64,000 bases of DNA. Source: Hominenteromicrobium mulieris (GTDB lineage Bacteria; Bacillota; Clostridia; Oscillospirales; Acutalibacteraceae). Made by a program: the position numbers and the translations under genes. This document shows, piece by piece, positions 28,032-37,113 of this stretch. Position 1 is the stretch's first letter; each line of letters opens with the position of its first letter. The notes under the pieces were generated by a model, which saw only the letters and a list, made by a program, of their open reading frames with translations, ran no database searches and was not told the origin of the DNA. The stretch is from positions 595,691 through 659,690 of the forward strand of contig JAJJOY010000003.1 of the NCBI GenBank assembly GCA_021029595.1. The letters run 5' to 3'.

Positions 28032-30596
28032 ATGGATAATATGGAAGAAAAGAAGGAAAACCTCATACAGGTGGACCTCAGAGAGATCATGGAGACGTCG
28101 TTCCTCGATTACTCCATGTCCGTTATCGTGCAGCGTGCGCTGCCGGACGTGCGTGACGGCTTAAAGCCGGTCCACCGTCGTATTCTCTACACCATGTATG
28201 AAAACGCCCTGTGGCCGGAAAAGGCTTACAGAAAGTGCGCGGATACCGTCGGTTCCGTACTGGGCCGCTACCATCCGCACGGCGATGCTTCGGTTTATGA
28301 CGCGCTGGTGCGTCTTGCGCAGGATTTTTCCATGCGCTATATGCTCATTGACGGCCACGGCAACTTCGGTTCCGTAGACGGCGACCCGCCTGCTGCATAC
28401 CGTTACACGGAAGCCCGCATGAGTAAGCTTTCTGTGGAAATGCTGAAGGATATTGAGAAGGACACGGTCGATTTCTCCCCGAACTACGACGACCGTCTGA
28501 AAGAGCCGAACGTGCTGCCCTCTCATTTCCCGAATATCCTCGTAAACGGCTCCACCGGTATCGCCGTCGGTATGGCGACGAACATTCCGCCGCACAACAT
28601 GGGCGAAGTGCTTGATGGCGTGTGCGCTATGGTGGATAACCCCGATATTGACCTTGACGGCCTCATGCAGTACATTAAGGGACCGGATTTCCCGACCGGC
28701 GGCATCATCATGGGTCGCAGCGGCATTCGCGCCGCATACGGCACCGGCCGCGGCAGAATTTACGTGCGTGCCCGCGCAGAGATCGTGGAAAAGCCGAACG
28801 GCCGCTACCAGATCGTCGTCACCGAGCTGCCGTATCAGGTCAACAAAGCAAGACTCATCGAAAACATCGCAGAGCTTGTCAAGGATAAGCGCATCGACGG
28901 CATCTCCAATATCGACGATCATTCCGACCGCAACGGTATGCACATTGCCATCGACATCAAGCGCGAAGCTTCCCCGCAGCTCGTTTTGAACCACCTGTAT
29001 TCGCTTACGCAGATGCAGATCACGTTCGGCGTCATTATGCTGGCCATTGTAGACGGTCAGCCGAAGCTGCTCACCCTGCGCGATATTCTGCAGGAATACA
29101 TCAAGTTCCAGAGTGAAGTTGTGCTGCGCCGCACGCAGTTCGACCTTAAAAAGGCGCAGGAGCGCGCCCACATTCTGGAAGGCCTCATGATCGCGCTCGA
29201 CTTCATCGATGAAGTCATCGCCATCTTGAGAAATTCCAAGTCTATCCCGGAAGGCAAAGTCGCCCTCATGGAGCGCTTCGGCCTTGACGATGTGCAGGCA
29301 CAGGCCATCGTGCAGATGCGCCTTGGCCAGCTGACCGGCCTTGAGAGAACAAAGCTCGAGGAAGAGCTTGCCGCACTGCGCCTGAAGATTGCGGATTTCC
29401 TCGACATCATCGCAAGCGAAGCGCGCCGCTACGGCATCATCAAGGATGAAGCCATGGAGATGAAGAAGCGCTTCAGCGACGAGCGCCGCACGGAGATCGC
29501 CGCCATTTCCGGCGAAATGGACGTGGAAGACCTCATCCCGGAGGAAGACTGCGTCTTGACACTGACGAACTTCGGCTACGTAAAGCGCCAGACGCTCGAC
29601 ACGTACCGCACACAGCGCCGCGGCGGACGCGGCATCTCCGGCATGAGCCGCCGCGAAGAAGACGTTGCGAGCGAGCTGTTCATTGCAAATTCGCATGACT
29701 TCGTACTGTTCTTCTCCGACAGAGGGCGCGTGTACCGCTTAAAGTGCTACGAGATTCCGGAGGGCTCCCGCACAAGCCGCGGCATGAACATCACAAATCT
29801 GCTGCCGCTTGAGCCCGAGGAGCGCATCACCTCTATGCTGCGCGTCACAAAGTCCGAGGAGGAAGACCACTTCCTCACCATGGTCACAAAGAACGCCGTC
29901 ATCAAGCGCGTTGCGCTCTCTGCGTTCCGCAATGTGCGCAAAAACGGTCTTATCGCACTCGATCTCGCCGAGGATGACGAGCTCAGCTGGGTGCGCCTGA
30001 CGAGCGGCAGCGATGATCTGCTCGTTGCAACGCGCTTCGGCAAGGCCATTCGTTTCCACGAGGCCGACGTGCGCGAAATGGGCCGTCAGGCCCGCGGCGT
30101 GCGCGCCATCCGTCTTGCAGAGGGTGACGTTGTGGTCGGCATGAGCGTCCTGCGCGAAAACGGTCTCGTGCTTACGGTTTCCGAGACCGGCTACGGCCGC
30201 CTCTCGAACCCCGAGGATTACCGCCTGCAGCATCGCGGCGGCATGGGTATCCTCAACTACCACGTTGAAAAATACGGCAATGTCGCGGCCATTAAGGTCG
30301 TTGATCTCAATGACGACATCATTCTCATCGCAGATGACGGTGTGATTATCCGTATCGAAGCCGGTTCCATTCGCATCTGTGCACGTCCCAGCAAGGGTGT
30401 TCGCGTGATGAAGGTCAACGAGGGCAGCAAGGTTATCACTATGGCCCGCGCCCCGCATGACGACGAGGAAGAAATCAGCGCCGTAGAAGACGACGGCACC
30501 GCCGAAGAGGGCGAAGATGAGCCCGTAACGGAAGCGGAAGACGTCATCCGTGACGATGAACCCGCAGAAGAAACAGAAGAAACCACGGAAGAGTAA
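28032..30596 (+). CDS. gyrA: DNA gyrase subunit A
   Basis: Breakage-reunion subunit of gyrase. The 854 residues show the winged-helix region with DCADTVGSVLGRYHPHGDASVYDALVRLAQ-like quinolone-pocket sequence (here RKCADTVGSVLGRYHPHGDA, residues 65-85), the catalytic tyrosine of RYTEARM at about residue 125, a coiled coil, and the C-terminal beta-pinwheel with the GyrA box QRRGGRG near residue 535. The last 45 or so residues are a very acidic tail. AAAGGATCAGCAAGCA precedes the ATG. A bidirectional terminator follows. Confidence 0.96.
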   Translation: MDNMEEKKENLIQVDLREIMETSFLDYSMSVIVQRALPDVRDGLKPVHRRILYTMYENALWPEKAYRKCADTVGSVLGRYHPHGDASVYDALVRLAQDFSMRYMLIDGHGNFGSVDGDPPAAYRYTEARMSKLSVEMLKDIEKDTVDFSPNYDDRLKEPNVLPSHFPNILVNGSTGIAVGMATNIPPHNMGEVLDGVCAMVDNPDIDLDGLMQYIKGPDFPTGGIIMGRSGIRAAYGTGRGRIYVRARAEIVEKPNGRYQIVVTELPYQVNKARLIENIAELVKDKRIDGISNIDDHSDRNGMHIAIDIKREASPQLVLNHLYSLTQMQITFGVIMLAIVDGQPKLLTLRDILQEYIKFQSEVVLRRTQFDLKKAQERAHILEGLMIALDFIDEVIAILRNSKSIPEGKVALMERFGLDDVQAQAIVQMRLGQLTGLERTKLEEELAALRLKIADFLDIIASEARRYGIIKDEAMEMKKRFSDERRTEIAAISGEMDVEDLIPEEDCVLTLTNFGYVKRQTLDTYRTQRRGGRGISGMSRREEDVASELFIANSHDFVLFFSDRGRVYRLKCYEIPEGSRTSRGMNITNLLPLEPEERITSMLRVTKSEEEDHFLTMVTKNAVIKRVALSAFRNVRKNGLIALDLAEDDELSWVRLTSGSDDLLVATRFGKAIRFHEADVREMGRQARGVRAIRLAEGDVVVGMSVLRENGLVLTVSETGYGRLSNPEDYRLQHRGGMGILNYHVEKYGNVAAIKVVDLNDDIILIADDGVIIRIEAGSIRICARPSKGVRVMKVNEGSKVITMARAPHDDEEEISAVEDDGTAEEGEDEPVTEAEDVIRDDEPAEETEETTEE

Positions 30597-30610
30597 TTTT
30601 CCGGGCAATA

Positions 30611-30646
30611 AAAAAGAGCGTTGGTCAGAAGACCGGCGCTCTTTTT
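30611..30646. terminator. Bidirectional terminator between gyrA and the ACT-MBL gene
   Basis: A long stem (AAAAGAGCG..GGTC / GACC..CGCTCTTTTT) has A and T runs on opposite sides and lies between two convergent genes. Confidence 0.8.
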
Positions 30647-30658
30647 GCAATTTTTCAA

Positions 30659-32089
30659 TTACGCGTTCGGATCCATAATGGCGCCGTGACCGCAGCAGTA
30701 GGTGTACACGTCCGTCGGGAACAGGCTCTGCAAATATTTGCGCTCCGCGGCGGCGCGGCGGGAATCGAGGTTCACGGTGGTCATTAAATACGGTGCAAGC
30801 AGGTTAAAATCATACTGCTCTTTTGAAAAGCCCTTGATGTTCACCATGATGTCGCCGCTGAAAACAATGCGGTGCGCGTCATCCACAAGCACGATCTCGC
30901 CCTTAAAGTGCCCGCCGTTGCCGTCGAAAACACGCAGGGTAAGACCCTCAAACTCCAGCGTGCCGCGCGGGGAGATGGGTGCGTCGCTTGCAGGCTCTGT
31001 GTGCTCAATAACGCGCAGCGTGTGCATATCGGGTGGCGTGTAGCCCGTCATCAGCTTGCAGATGCGGTTATACGGCGCACAAATGCGGTTCTGCTCGCGC
31101 AGATCGGGCAGACCGTTGTTCTGCAAGGCGAAATTCAGCCGCGTTTCCTCGTTCACATAGAATGTGTCGAACAGGTCGTGCAGGCCGCAATGGTCGATGT
31201 CCGCATGCGTGACGATAAGCGTGCGCTCCATATTGTCAAAGTTCGGGAACAGGCTGCGAAAAATCTTCAGCATTTCGTCCTTGTAGCACGGAAAGCCGCA
31301 GTCGATGAACAGCAGCTTGCGGTTTTTCTCCAGAATATACGTGTTGCCCCCGCACGGCGGCTCGATGATGTGCATTGTAAACCCGCCGAACAGACTGCGC
31401 TGCGAAATGCGCGCGCGGAAGTTTTCACCCTTAAAGCTGTGCAGCATTTCGGCGATTTTGCCGATGTACGAAAACGTCTTGTGCGGCGCTTCGCCTTTTT
31501 CGTCAAGGTGCTGCATCAAAAGGTTGGAGTCTGCAATGAGCGCGTCCATATCTTCCTGCGGCAGGTGCAGGGTAGAAGCCAGCTGGTGCGCAAACGAAAG
31601 GTAAAACACCGTGTTATCGAGCACCTTCTGGCTTTTGTCGTAGTTTAAAACACGCATTTCGCACAGCTTTGCAGCGCGGTCTAAAAATGCCTTCGTCTGT
31701 GCGGGATCCTGAATGTAAATGCCGACCTTTAAATCCTGATGGTCGGTGTCGTTTTCCTGCCCGCTCATGTATGTGATGTTAAAATTAAAGCTGTCGATGA
31801 GCTCCAAAACGGGCAGCACGGCGCTCGGTACATTCGGCAGATGGAATTCCAGCAAAATCGTTTTGCCAGGGTTATCCTCGTTTAAAATGTAGCCTACGTC
31901 GTTTAAACGCACGGCGATGGTATCAAGCTGCGCCTGTGAGCCGCTGACCTCCAAAAACAGCACGTGCAGGTCAACGGCTTTATTGTAGCTGACGCGCGTG
32001 ATGTTCGCGCCGGACTGCGCCACAATGCGCGTAGCCTTCAAAAACGCACCGGCCTTGTTCGGCAGTCGCGTGATGAATGTTCTTTTCAT
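30659..32089 (-). CDS. ACT-ACT-metallo-beta-lactamase fusion protein
   Basis: A 476-residue cytoplasmic protein with two parts. Residues 1-75 (FITRLPNKAGAFLKATRIVAQSGANITRV) are an ACT ligand-binding domain, and a second ACT-like repeat follows at about 78-150 (TILLEFHLPNVPSAVLPVLELIDSFNFNITYMS). From about residue 225 it is a metallo-beta-lactamase-fold hydrolase with THADIDHCGLHD (the usual HxHxDH with Asp in place of the second His), GGHFKGE, FSGDIMV and CGHGAIM. Regulation of the hydrolase by an amino-acid-like ligand is inferred from the ACT domains; the substrate is unknown. It follows the NUDIX gene after 9 bases, likely one operon. Confidence 0.8.
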   Translation of the reverse strand: MKRTFITRLPNKAGAFLKATRIVAQSGANITRVSYNKAVDLHVLFLEVSGSQAQLDTIAVRLNDVGYILNEDNPGKTILLEFHLPNVPSAVLPVLELIDSFNFNITYMSGQENDTDHQDLKVGIYIQDPAQTKAFLDRAAKLCEMRVLNYDKSQKVLDNTVFYLSFAHQLASTLHLPQEDMDALIADSNLLMQHLDEKGEAPHKTFSYIGKIAEMLHSFKGENFRARISQRSLFGGFTMHIIEPPCGGNTYILEKNRKLLFIDCGFPCYKDEMLKIFRSLFPNFDNMERTLIVTHADIDHCGLHDLFDTFYVNEETRLNFALQNNGLPDLREQNRICAPYNRICKLMTGYTPPDMHTLRVIEHTEPASDAPISPRGTLEFEGLTLRVFDGNGGHFKGEIVLVDDAHRIVFSGDIMVNIKGFSKEQYDFNLLAPYLMTTVNLDSRRAAAERKYLQSLFPTDVYTYCCGHGAIMDPNA

Positions 32090-32098
32090 GTGCGCCTC

Positions 32099-32644
32099 TT
32101 AAAGCTTGCCGGCCTTTACGAGTGCGGCGGTCTTCAAAATGCCCACCTGCGTTTTGGAATCGGGGATTTCATTGTTTAACACCATCTCAACGGCTTTGTC
32201 GAGCGGAATGCGCTCCACTTCAAGGAACTCGTCCTCGTCTAAGTGCATTTCGCCTTTTTGGGCCACACGGCACGCCCAGATGCGGATGATCTCGCCGCAG
32301 TAGCCGGGAGAGGGGTACAGATTGCCGAGCGAAATGTAGTTTTCGCCCGTGGTGCCGGTTTCCTCCATCTGCTCGCGCTTTACGGCCTCAAACGGGTCTT
32401 CGCCCTTTTCCAGTTTGCCGGCGGGCAGCTCCAGCAGCACTTCCTTGTACGGATAACGGAATTGGCGCACAAGCAGCACTTCATTTTGTTCGGTCAGCGC
32501 CGCCACGCACACGCCGCCGTTGTGACACACAACCTCTCTTGCACTCGTTTTGCCGTTTTCCAGCTCCACGGTGTCGCGCAGCACCTTGATGATGCGGCCC
32601 TCAAACTTTGTTTCGCTTGTCAGTGTTTTTTCAAAGAGCTTCAT
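32099..32644 (-). CDS. NUDIX hydrolase, ADP-ribose pyrophosphatase type
   Basis: A 181-residue hydrolase, probably of ADP-ribose or related sugar nucleotides. The NUDIX box is complete: GKLEKGEDPFEAVKREQMEETG near residues 75-97 (GX5EX7REUXEEXGU form with one variant position), preceded by VRQFRYPYKEVLLELPAG, the ADP-ribose pyrophosphatase signature. The ATG has AAAGGA 10 bases upstream. It lies just upstream of the ACT-MBL gene on the same strand; no link in function is known. Confidence 0.9.
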   Translation of the reverse strand: MKLFEKTLTSETKFEGRIIKVLRDTVELENGKTSAREVVCHNGGVCVAALTEQNEVLLVRQFRYPYKEVLLELPAGKLEKGEDPFEAVKREQMEETGTTGENYISLGNLYPSPGYCGEIIRIWACRVAQKGEMHLDEDEFLEVERIPLDKAVEMVLNNEIPDSKTQVGILKTAALVKAGKL

Positions 32645-32853
32645 AAACTGTCGTTCCTTTCTCTTTATGATAAAAACTGCTTGATTTTCTCGGGAAGATT
32701 ACCCTACTATTATATAAACATTTTCTTAATTTCGCAAGGCGCGGGCGGGATTCTCTTGCATAAATCCCGCGAATGTGGTACATTTTATCAGAACCAAAAA
32801 ATTTCTCGCGGCGGTGCCGCGTGTTATATCCCATTTTTGAAAGGAACATGAAT

Positions 32854-33486
32854 ATGAAAACCTGCATTCGTTTGCTGTGCGCCGTTTGCTGCGCCGCGAT
32901 GCTGCTCACCATGACCGCCTGCTCAGGCGGCAATAAAAATACGTCTTCCGCCACGGCAGAAGCGACCCCTGCGCCGGAGATCACTCCTGCGCCGGAGGCA
33001 ACAGCGGCCCCCGAAGAAGAACCCACCCCTGCGCCCGAAGGCAACACGTCCTCCGAAACGGGCGAAAACCGCCACACAAGCACCTTGCCGGTACCGGAAA
33101 CGGGCAGCGAGGAATTCCGCGCCGCGTTTGAAAACAACCCCATCGATACGCAGTATGCGGACGATATGGAAACGGCGGGCTCTGTTGCGGGCATGATTAC
33201 TGCGTGCAACACGGCTTCCGACAGCTGGAAAGAGCAGATTGATTCCGTCTACACGCAGATTTTGGAGTATGGCGACGATAAAACGGTTGAAACCGTCAAA
33301 GAGGAACAGTCCCACTGGGTGAACGAGCAAAGCACCGCTTTGCAGGACATCCGCGATTCCGTATCGGAGAATGACCCCCTTGCGGCCATCACCGTGGCAG
33401 AGAGCATCATGGTCTATTACCGCACAAGGGCCATCGACCTTTGCGCCGTATTATACGATATTAACGGCACGTTGGCGTTCGGCTAA
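32854..33486 (+). CDS. Secreted lipoprotein with Pro/Ala/Glu repeats
   Basis: A 210-residue predicted lipoprotein of no named family. It starts MKTCIRLLCAVCCAAMLLTM with a lipobox ending TAC; then comes a flexible region of short ATPAPE-like repeats (roughly residues 35-65), followed by a helical domain with VETVKEEQSHWVNEQSTALQDIRDSV, which resembles a lysozyme-inhibitor-like (LprI/DUF1311-type) region, but only weakly. AAAGGA before the ATG at 32854 sets the start. It is followed after 26 bases by another small exported protein gene. Confidence 0.75.
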   Translation: MKTCIRLLCAVCCAAMLLTMTACSGGNKNTSSATAEATPAPEITPAPEATAAPEEEPTPAPEGNTSSETGENRHTSTLPVPETGSEEFRAAFENNPIDTQYADDMETAGSVAGMITACNTASDSWKEQIDSVYTQILEYGDDKTVETVKEEQSHWVNEQSTALQDIRDSVSENDPLAAITVAESIMVYYRTRAIDLCAVLYDINGTLAFG

Positions 33487-33512
33487 AATCAAAAAATACA
33501 GAGGATTTGTAT

Positions 33513-33986
33513 ATGAAAAAAGCATTCGGCGCAATTTTGATCGCGGTTATTCTCATTGTCTGCGTTGTTACCCTCACGGTGCAGCGCGGCGAAAACGCCA
33601 TGCTGGAGTTCCCGGAGCGCCCCGCAGAGGGCTGCACGGTGATGTCTCTTGAAATCACCGACGGCAAAGCGCAGACCGAAGTCATCGGCACGTACAACGT
33701 AAATGAAAATGTGCTGACGATGAACACCTCGGCGCTTGAAAACGCAGAGCCTGCCGAAAGCGGTGAAAACTACACATATACGCTGCCGGAAAGCATCCCG
33801 AATTTTTATTTCAGTGACACCACGCAGGGCCTTTTGCTCTACAAGGGTTATTTATACGTGGTGACGGCGACGACGAGCGGCCAGACGCTGGAAATCATAA
33901 ATCTGAAAACCGGCACCCTCGGCGGCAAAATCTACTATTCGCAGTTTTTGAAGGAAGAAATCAGCGGGAGCGCAGCGTCGGAATAA
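33513..33986 (+). CDS. Membrane-anchored hypothetical protein
   Basis: A 157-residue protein not recognised. The N-terminus MKKAFGAILIAVILIVCVVT is an uncleaved anchor or signal segment; the rest is an extracytoplasmic, beta-rich-looking domain with YTLPESIPNFYFSDTTQGLLLYKGYLYV in the middle. GAGGA 7 bases before the ATG sets the start (a TTG two codons upstream is possible). It follows the preceding lipoprotein gene closely on the same strand, so the two may act together at the cell surface. Confidence 0.65.
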   Translation: MKKAFGAILIAVILIVCVVTLTVQRGENAMLEFPERPAEGCTVMSLEITDGKAQTEVIGTYNVNENVLTMNTSALENAEPAESGENYTYTLPESIPNFYFSDTTQGLLLYKGYLYVVTATTSGQTLEIINLKTGTLGGKIYYSQFLKEEISGSAASE

Positions 33987-34032
33987 GTCTCTTTTATTCG
34001 TTTTTTGTATTTCTGACGCTGCAAATTAAGTA

Positions 34033-34062
34033 TTAGACATTTATAGACCTTTTCGTTATACT
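34033..34062 (+). promoter_or_regulatory. Predicted promoter of the MATE gene
   Basis: -35 TTAGAC (34033-34038), 18-base spacer, -10 TATACT (34057-34062), about 35 bases upstream of the gene start. Confidence 0.5.
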
Positions 34063-34096
34063 GGAATTATCCAAATTCAGTACACGGAGGGGTTTT

Positions 34097-35422
34097 ATGT
34101 TTTCTGATAAAGATTTAAGAAAGCTCATCGTGCCGCTTGTCATCGAACAGATTCTGGCAGTGCTTGTGGGTACGGCCGATACCGTCATGGTGTCTTATGC
34201 GGGCGAATCCGCCATTTCCGGCGTTTCCCTTGTGGATATGTTCGCTTACATGGTCATCACAATCTTAACGGCACTTGCAACGGGCGGCGCGGTCATCGTT
34301 TCGCAGTACCTCGGCAACAAGGAGCAGGAAAATGCGAACCGCGCGGCGGGGCAGCTGATGGTCGGTACTTTGCTCGCTTCCGGCGTGGTGTGCGTCATCT
34401 GCGCGGCTTTGAACAGTCAAATTCTGCACCTTTTGTACGGTTCGGCAGAAGAAAGCGTCTTGCAGGCGGCGGAAACCTATATGTTCATCACGGCGTTTTC
34501 GTTCCCGTTCCTCGGTATTTACAATTCTTCGGCGGCACTTTTTCGCTCCATGAAAAAGACGAACATGACCATGTACGTTTCGCTCCTCATGAACGTCATC
34601 AACATTGCCGGCAACGCAATCGGTATTTTCGTGCTGAAAGCGGGCGTTGCAGGCGTTGCGGTGCCGACGCTTTTGTCCCGCGCGGTGGCGGGCATCGTCA
34701 TGACGGCGCTTGCGTTCAACGCAAAGCACGAGGTCTACCTCAAGGCGAAAAACGTTTTCTGCCGCAACTTTGAGATGCTGCGCCGCATTTTGAAAATCGC
34801 AATTCCAAATGCGATTGAAAACGGTCTCTTTGCGCTGGGGCGTGTGCTGGTGACAAGCATCGTTGCCATGTTCGGCACGGCGCAGATTGCCGCAAACGGC
34901 GTGGCGGGCAGCGTGGACCTCATCGCCATTATCGTCGTCAGCGCCATGAACCTTGCGGTCGTGACGGTCGTGGGGCAGTGCGTGGGTGCAAACCGCTACG
35001 ACGAAGCGGAACATTACCTGAAAAAGATGATGAAAGTATCGTGGATTGCAACGGCTGTTCTGACGGTTCTCGTGTGGCTGTGCCTGCCGATGATTTTAAG
35101 CTGTTTTGCAGTCTCCGAGGAGACGTATCACTACGCGTATATCCTCGTGATGCTGCATAATATCTTTGCAACGGTGCTGCATCCGACGTCTTTCAACCTG
35201 CCAAACGGTCTGCGTGCGGCGGGCGATGCCAAGTTCACCATGTATATCGGCATCGGATCCATGGCGATGTTCCGCATCGGCTCGGCAGTTTTGTTTGGTA
35301 TCCTGCTCAACATGGGTGTTGTCGGTGTTTGGATTGCCATGGGCATGGACTGGCTTGCGCGCTCCGTGGCGTTCGTGTGGCGCTTCAAGAGCAAAAAATG
35401 GCAGAAATTCCGCGCCATTTAA
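34097..35422 (+). CDS. MATE-family efflux transporter
   Basis: A 441-residue, roughly 12-segment membrane protein of the MATE (NorM/DinF-like) family, which exports organic cations or drugs with Na+ or H+. Its start, MFSDKDLRKLIVPLVIEQILAVLVGTADTVMVSYAGESAISGVSLVD, is the family signature (P.IxEQ…VGTADTxMVS), and ALATGGAVIVSQYLGNKEQENANRAAGQ follows, with a repeat of this pattern in the second half. GGAGG lies 7 bases before the ATG. It stands alone between its promoter and a strong terminator. Confidence 0.93.
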   Translation: MFSDKDLRKLIVPLVIEQILAVLVGTADTVMVSYAGESAISGVSLVDMFAYMVITILTALATGGAVIVSQYLGNKEQENANRAAGQLMVGTLLASGVVCVICAALNSQILHLLYGSAEESVLQAAETYMFITAFSFPFLGIYNSSAALFRSMKKTNMTMYVSLLMNVINIAGNAIGIFVLKAGVAGVAVPTLLSRAVAGIVMTALAFNAKHEVYLKAKNVFCRNFEMLRRILKIAIPNAIENGLFALGRVLVTSIVAMFGTAQIAANGVAGSVDLIAIIVVSAMNLAVVTVVGQCVGANRYDEAEHYLKKMMKVSWIATAVLTVLVWLCLPMILSCFAVSEETYHYAYILVMLHNIFATVLHPTSFNLPNGLRAAGDAKFTMYIGIGSMAMFRIGSAVLFGILLNMGVVGVWIAMGMDWLARSVAFVWRFKSKKWQKFRAI

Positions 35423-35434
35423 TACATTTAATAA

Positions 35435-35480
35435 AAAACCAGCCTGCGCGGTTCGTTTGAACACCGCGCAGGCTGGTTTT
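35435..35480. terminator. Bidirectional terminator between MATE and isomerase genes
   Basis: A perfect stem (arms starting AAAACCAGCC and ending GGCTGGTTTT, 18 bp) with a 10-base loop lies between two convergent genes. Confidence 0.85.
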
Positions 35481-35493
35481 GCTTTATCTGAAA

Positions 35494-36975
35494 TTACTTA
35501 TTAAACGGGTTCTCGGACGGATAGGGCAGGGACTTCGGCTGGTTGTAGCCGATGTCTGCTACGCCGAGGTACTTGAAGACCTCAAACAGCGCCTTGCCGT
35601 AGTGACCGAACGCCACTGCGCCGTGGTGCGGGAAGTTCTTTTCGATGAGCACATGGCGGTAGAAGCGGCCCATTTCCGGGATGGCGAATACACCGATGGA
35701 ACCGAAGGAGTGGGACGGTACGTTCAGCACTTCACCCTCTGCAACGTATGCGCGCAGCTGGGTGTCGGCCGTGCTCTGGAGACGGAAGAACGTGATGTCG
35801 CCCGGGGCAATGTCGCCTTCGAGCGTGCCCTGCGTAACCTCAATCGGCAGGGAGCGCGCCATAATCTTCTGGTACTTCATGGAGCAGAACGCCAGCTTCT
35901 TGGAGCAGGTGTTGCCGCAGTGGAAGCCCATGAAGGTATCCTTCTGCGTGTACGTGGTCTTGCCCTTGATGTCGCTGTTGTAGAGGTCTGCCGGGACGGT
36001 GTTGTTGATGTCGAGCAGCGTGACGGCATCGAGGCTGACGCAGGTGCCGATGAACTCGGAAAGCGCGCCGTAGATGTCCACTTCGCAGGAAACCGGGATG
36101 CCCATGCCGGTGAGGCGGCTGTTGACATAGCACGGAACAAAGCCGAACTGCGTCTGGAATGCCGGCCAGCACTTGCCTGCAATGGCGACATACTCGCGGT
36201 AGCCGCGGTGATCCTCTACCCAGTCGAGCAGGGTGATCTCATACTGTGCGAGCTTCGGCAGAATCTCGGGCTTCATGTTGCCCTTGCCGAGCTCTTTTTC
36301 CATGTCTTCGACGACCTTCGGGATACGCGGGTCGCCCTCGTGCTTATTGAACGCCTCAAAGAGGTCGAGCTCGGAGTTTTCTTCAATCTCAACACCGAGG
36401 TCGTAAAGCGGTTTAATGGGCGCGTTGCAGGCGAGGAAGTTCAGCGGGCGCGGGCCGAAGCTGATGATCTTGAGGCTCTTCAGGCCGATGATCGTTCTTG
36501 CAATCGGCATGAACTCGTGAATCATGTCCGCGCACTCGTCAGCGGTGCCGACCGGGTATTCCGGAATGTAAACCTTTACATTGCGCAGCTTCAGGTTGTA
36601 GCTGGCGTTCAGCATGCCGCAATATGCGTCGCCGCGGCCGTCCATGAGGTCTTCTGCGGATTCTTCCGCGGCCGCACAGAACATAACGGGGCCGTCAAAG
36701 TGCTTTGCAAGCAGCGTCTCGGAAATTTCCGGACCGAAGTTGCCAAGGTAAACGACAAGCGCGTTGCAGCCTGCGTTCTTTACGTCTTCAAGCGCCTGTA
36801 CCATGTGGATTTCGCTCTCCACGATACATACGGGGCACTCATAAATTTCGGTAGCACCGAACTTCTTTGTGTAAGCGTCGATCAGTGCCTTTCTGCGGTT
36901 GACAGAAAGGGATTCCGGGAAGCAGTCACGGCTGACGGCAACAATGCCAACCTTGACCTGGGGAATGTTGTTCAT
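35494..36975 (-). CDS. L-fucose/L-arabinose isomerase family protein
   Basis: A 493-residue aldose-ketose isomerase family member. The body is family-typical (VKVGIVAVSRDCFPESLSVNRRK, GNFGPEISETLLAKHFDGPV, and the C-terminal FPHHGAVAFGHYGKALFEVFKYLG, where the His pair resembles the metal site). The true substrate (arabinose, fucose, xylose-like) cannot be told. The open frame extends upstream, but AGGAGG 9 bases before the ATG of MNNIPQVKVG sets the start. A promoter and an AraR-like operator lie upstream. The neighbours (glycosidase, xylulokinase, AraC regulator) suggest pentose use. Confidence 0.85.
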   Translation of the reverse strand: MNNIPQVKVGIVAVSRDCFPESLSVNRRKALIDAYTKKFGATEIYECPVCIVESEIHMVQALEDVKNAGCNALVVYLGNFGPEISETLLAKHFDGPVMFCAAAEESAEDLMDGRGDAYCGMLNASYNLKLRNVKVYIPEYPVGTADECADMIHEFMPIARTIIGLKSLKIISFGPRPLNFLACNAPIKPLYDLGVEIEENSELDLFEAFNKHEGDPRIPKVVEDMEKELGKGNMKPEILPKLAQYEITLLDWVEDHRGYREYVAIAGKCWPAFQTQFGFVPCYVNSRLTGMGIPVSCEVDIYGALSEFIGTCVSLDAVTLLDINNTVPADLYNSDIKGKTTYTQKDTFMGFHCGNTCSKKLAFCSMKYQKIMARSLPIEVTQGTLEGDIAPGDITFFRLQSTADTQLRAYVAEGEVLNVPSHSFGSIGVFAIPEMGRFYRHVLIEKNFPHHGAVAFGHYGKALFEVFKYLGVADIGYNQPKSLPYPSENPFNK

Positions 36976-37040
36976 AAAGTGATTCCTCCTGTAAATAAAC
37001 GGGTGTGTATGTGTTTTGTGCCGAAAAAACGGCGCAAACG

Positions 37041-37056
37041 ATTTGTATGTACAACT
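37041..37056 (-). promoter_or_regulatory. AraR-like operator upstream of the isomerase
   Basis: ATTTGTATGTACAACT matches the AraR box ATTTGTACGTACAAAT at 14 of 16 positions and keeps the palindromic core. It lies just downstream of the predicted transcription start, a classic repressor position. No araR gene is seen in the window. Confidence 0.55.
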
Positions 37057-37067
37057 CATACACGGCT

Positions 37068-37096
37068 ATTGTAGCGCATCGCGCGGAAAAAATCAA
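37068..37096 (-). promoter_or_regulatory. Predicted isomerase promoter
   Basis: Minus-strand -35 TTGATT (37091-37096), 17-base spacer, -10 TACAAT (37068-37073). The AraR-like operator follows immediately. Confidence 0.6.
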
Positions 37097-37113
37097 CAGG
37101 AAAAACGGGGTTA

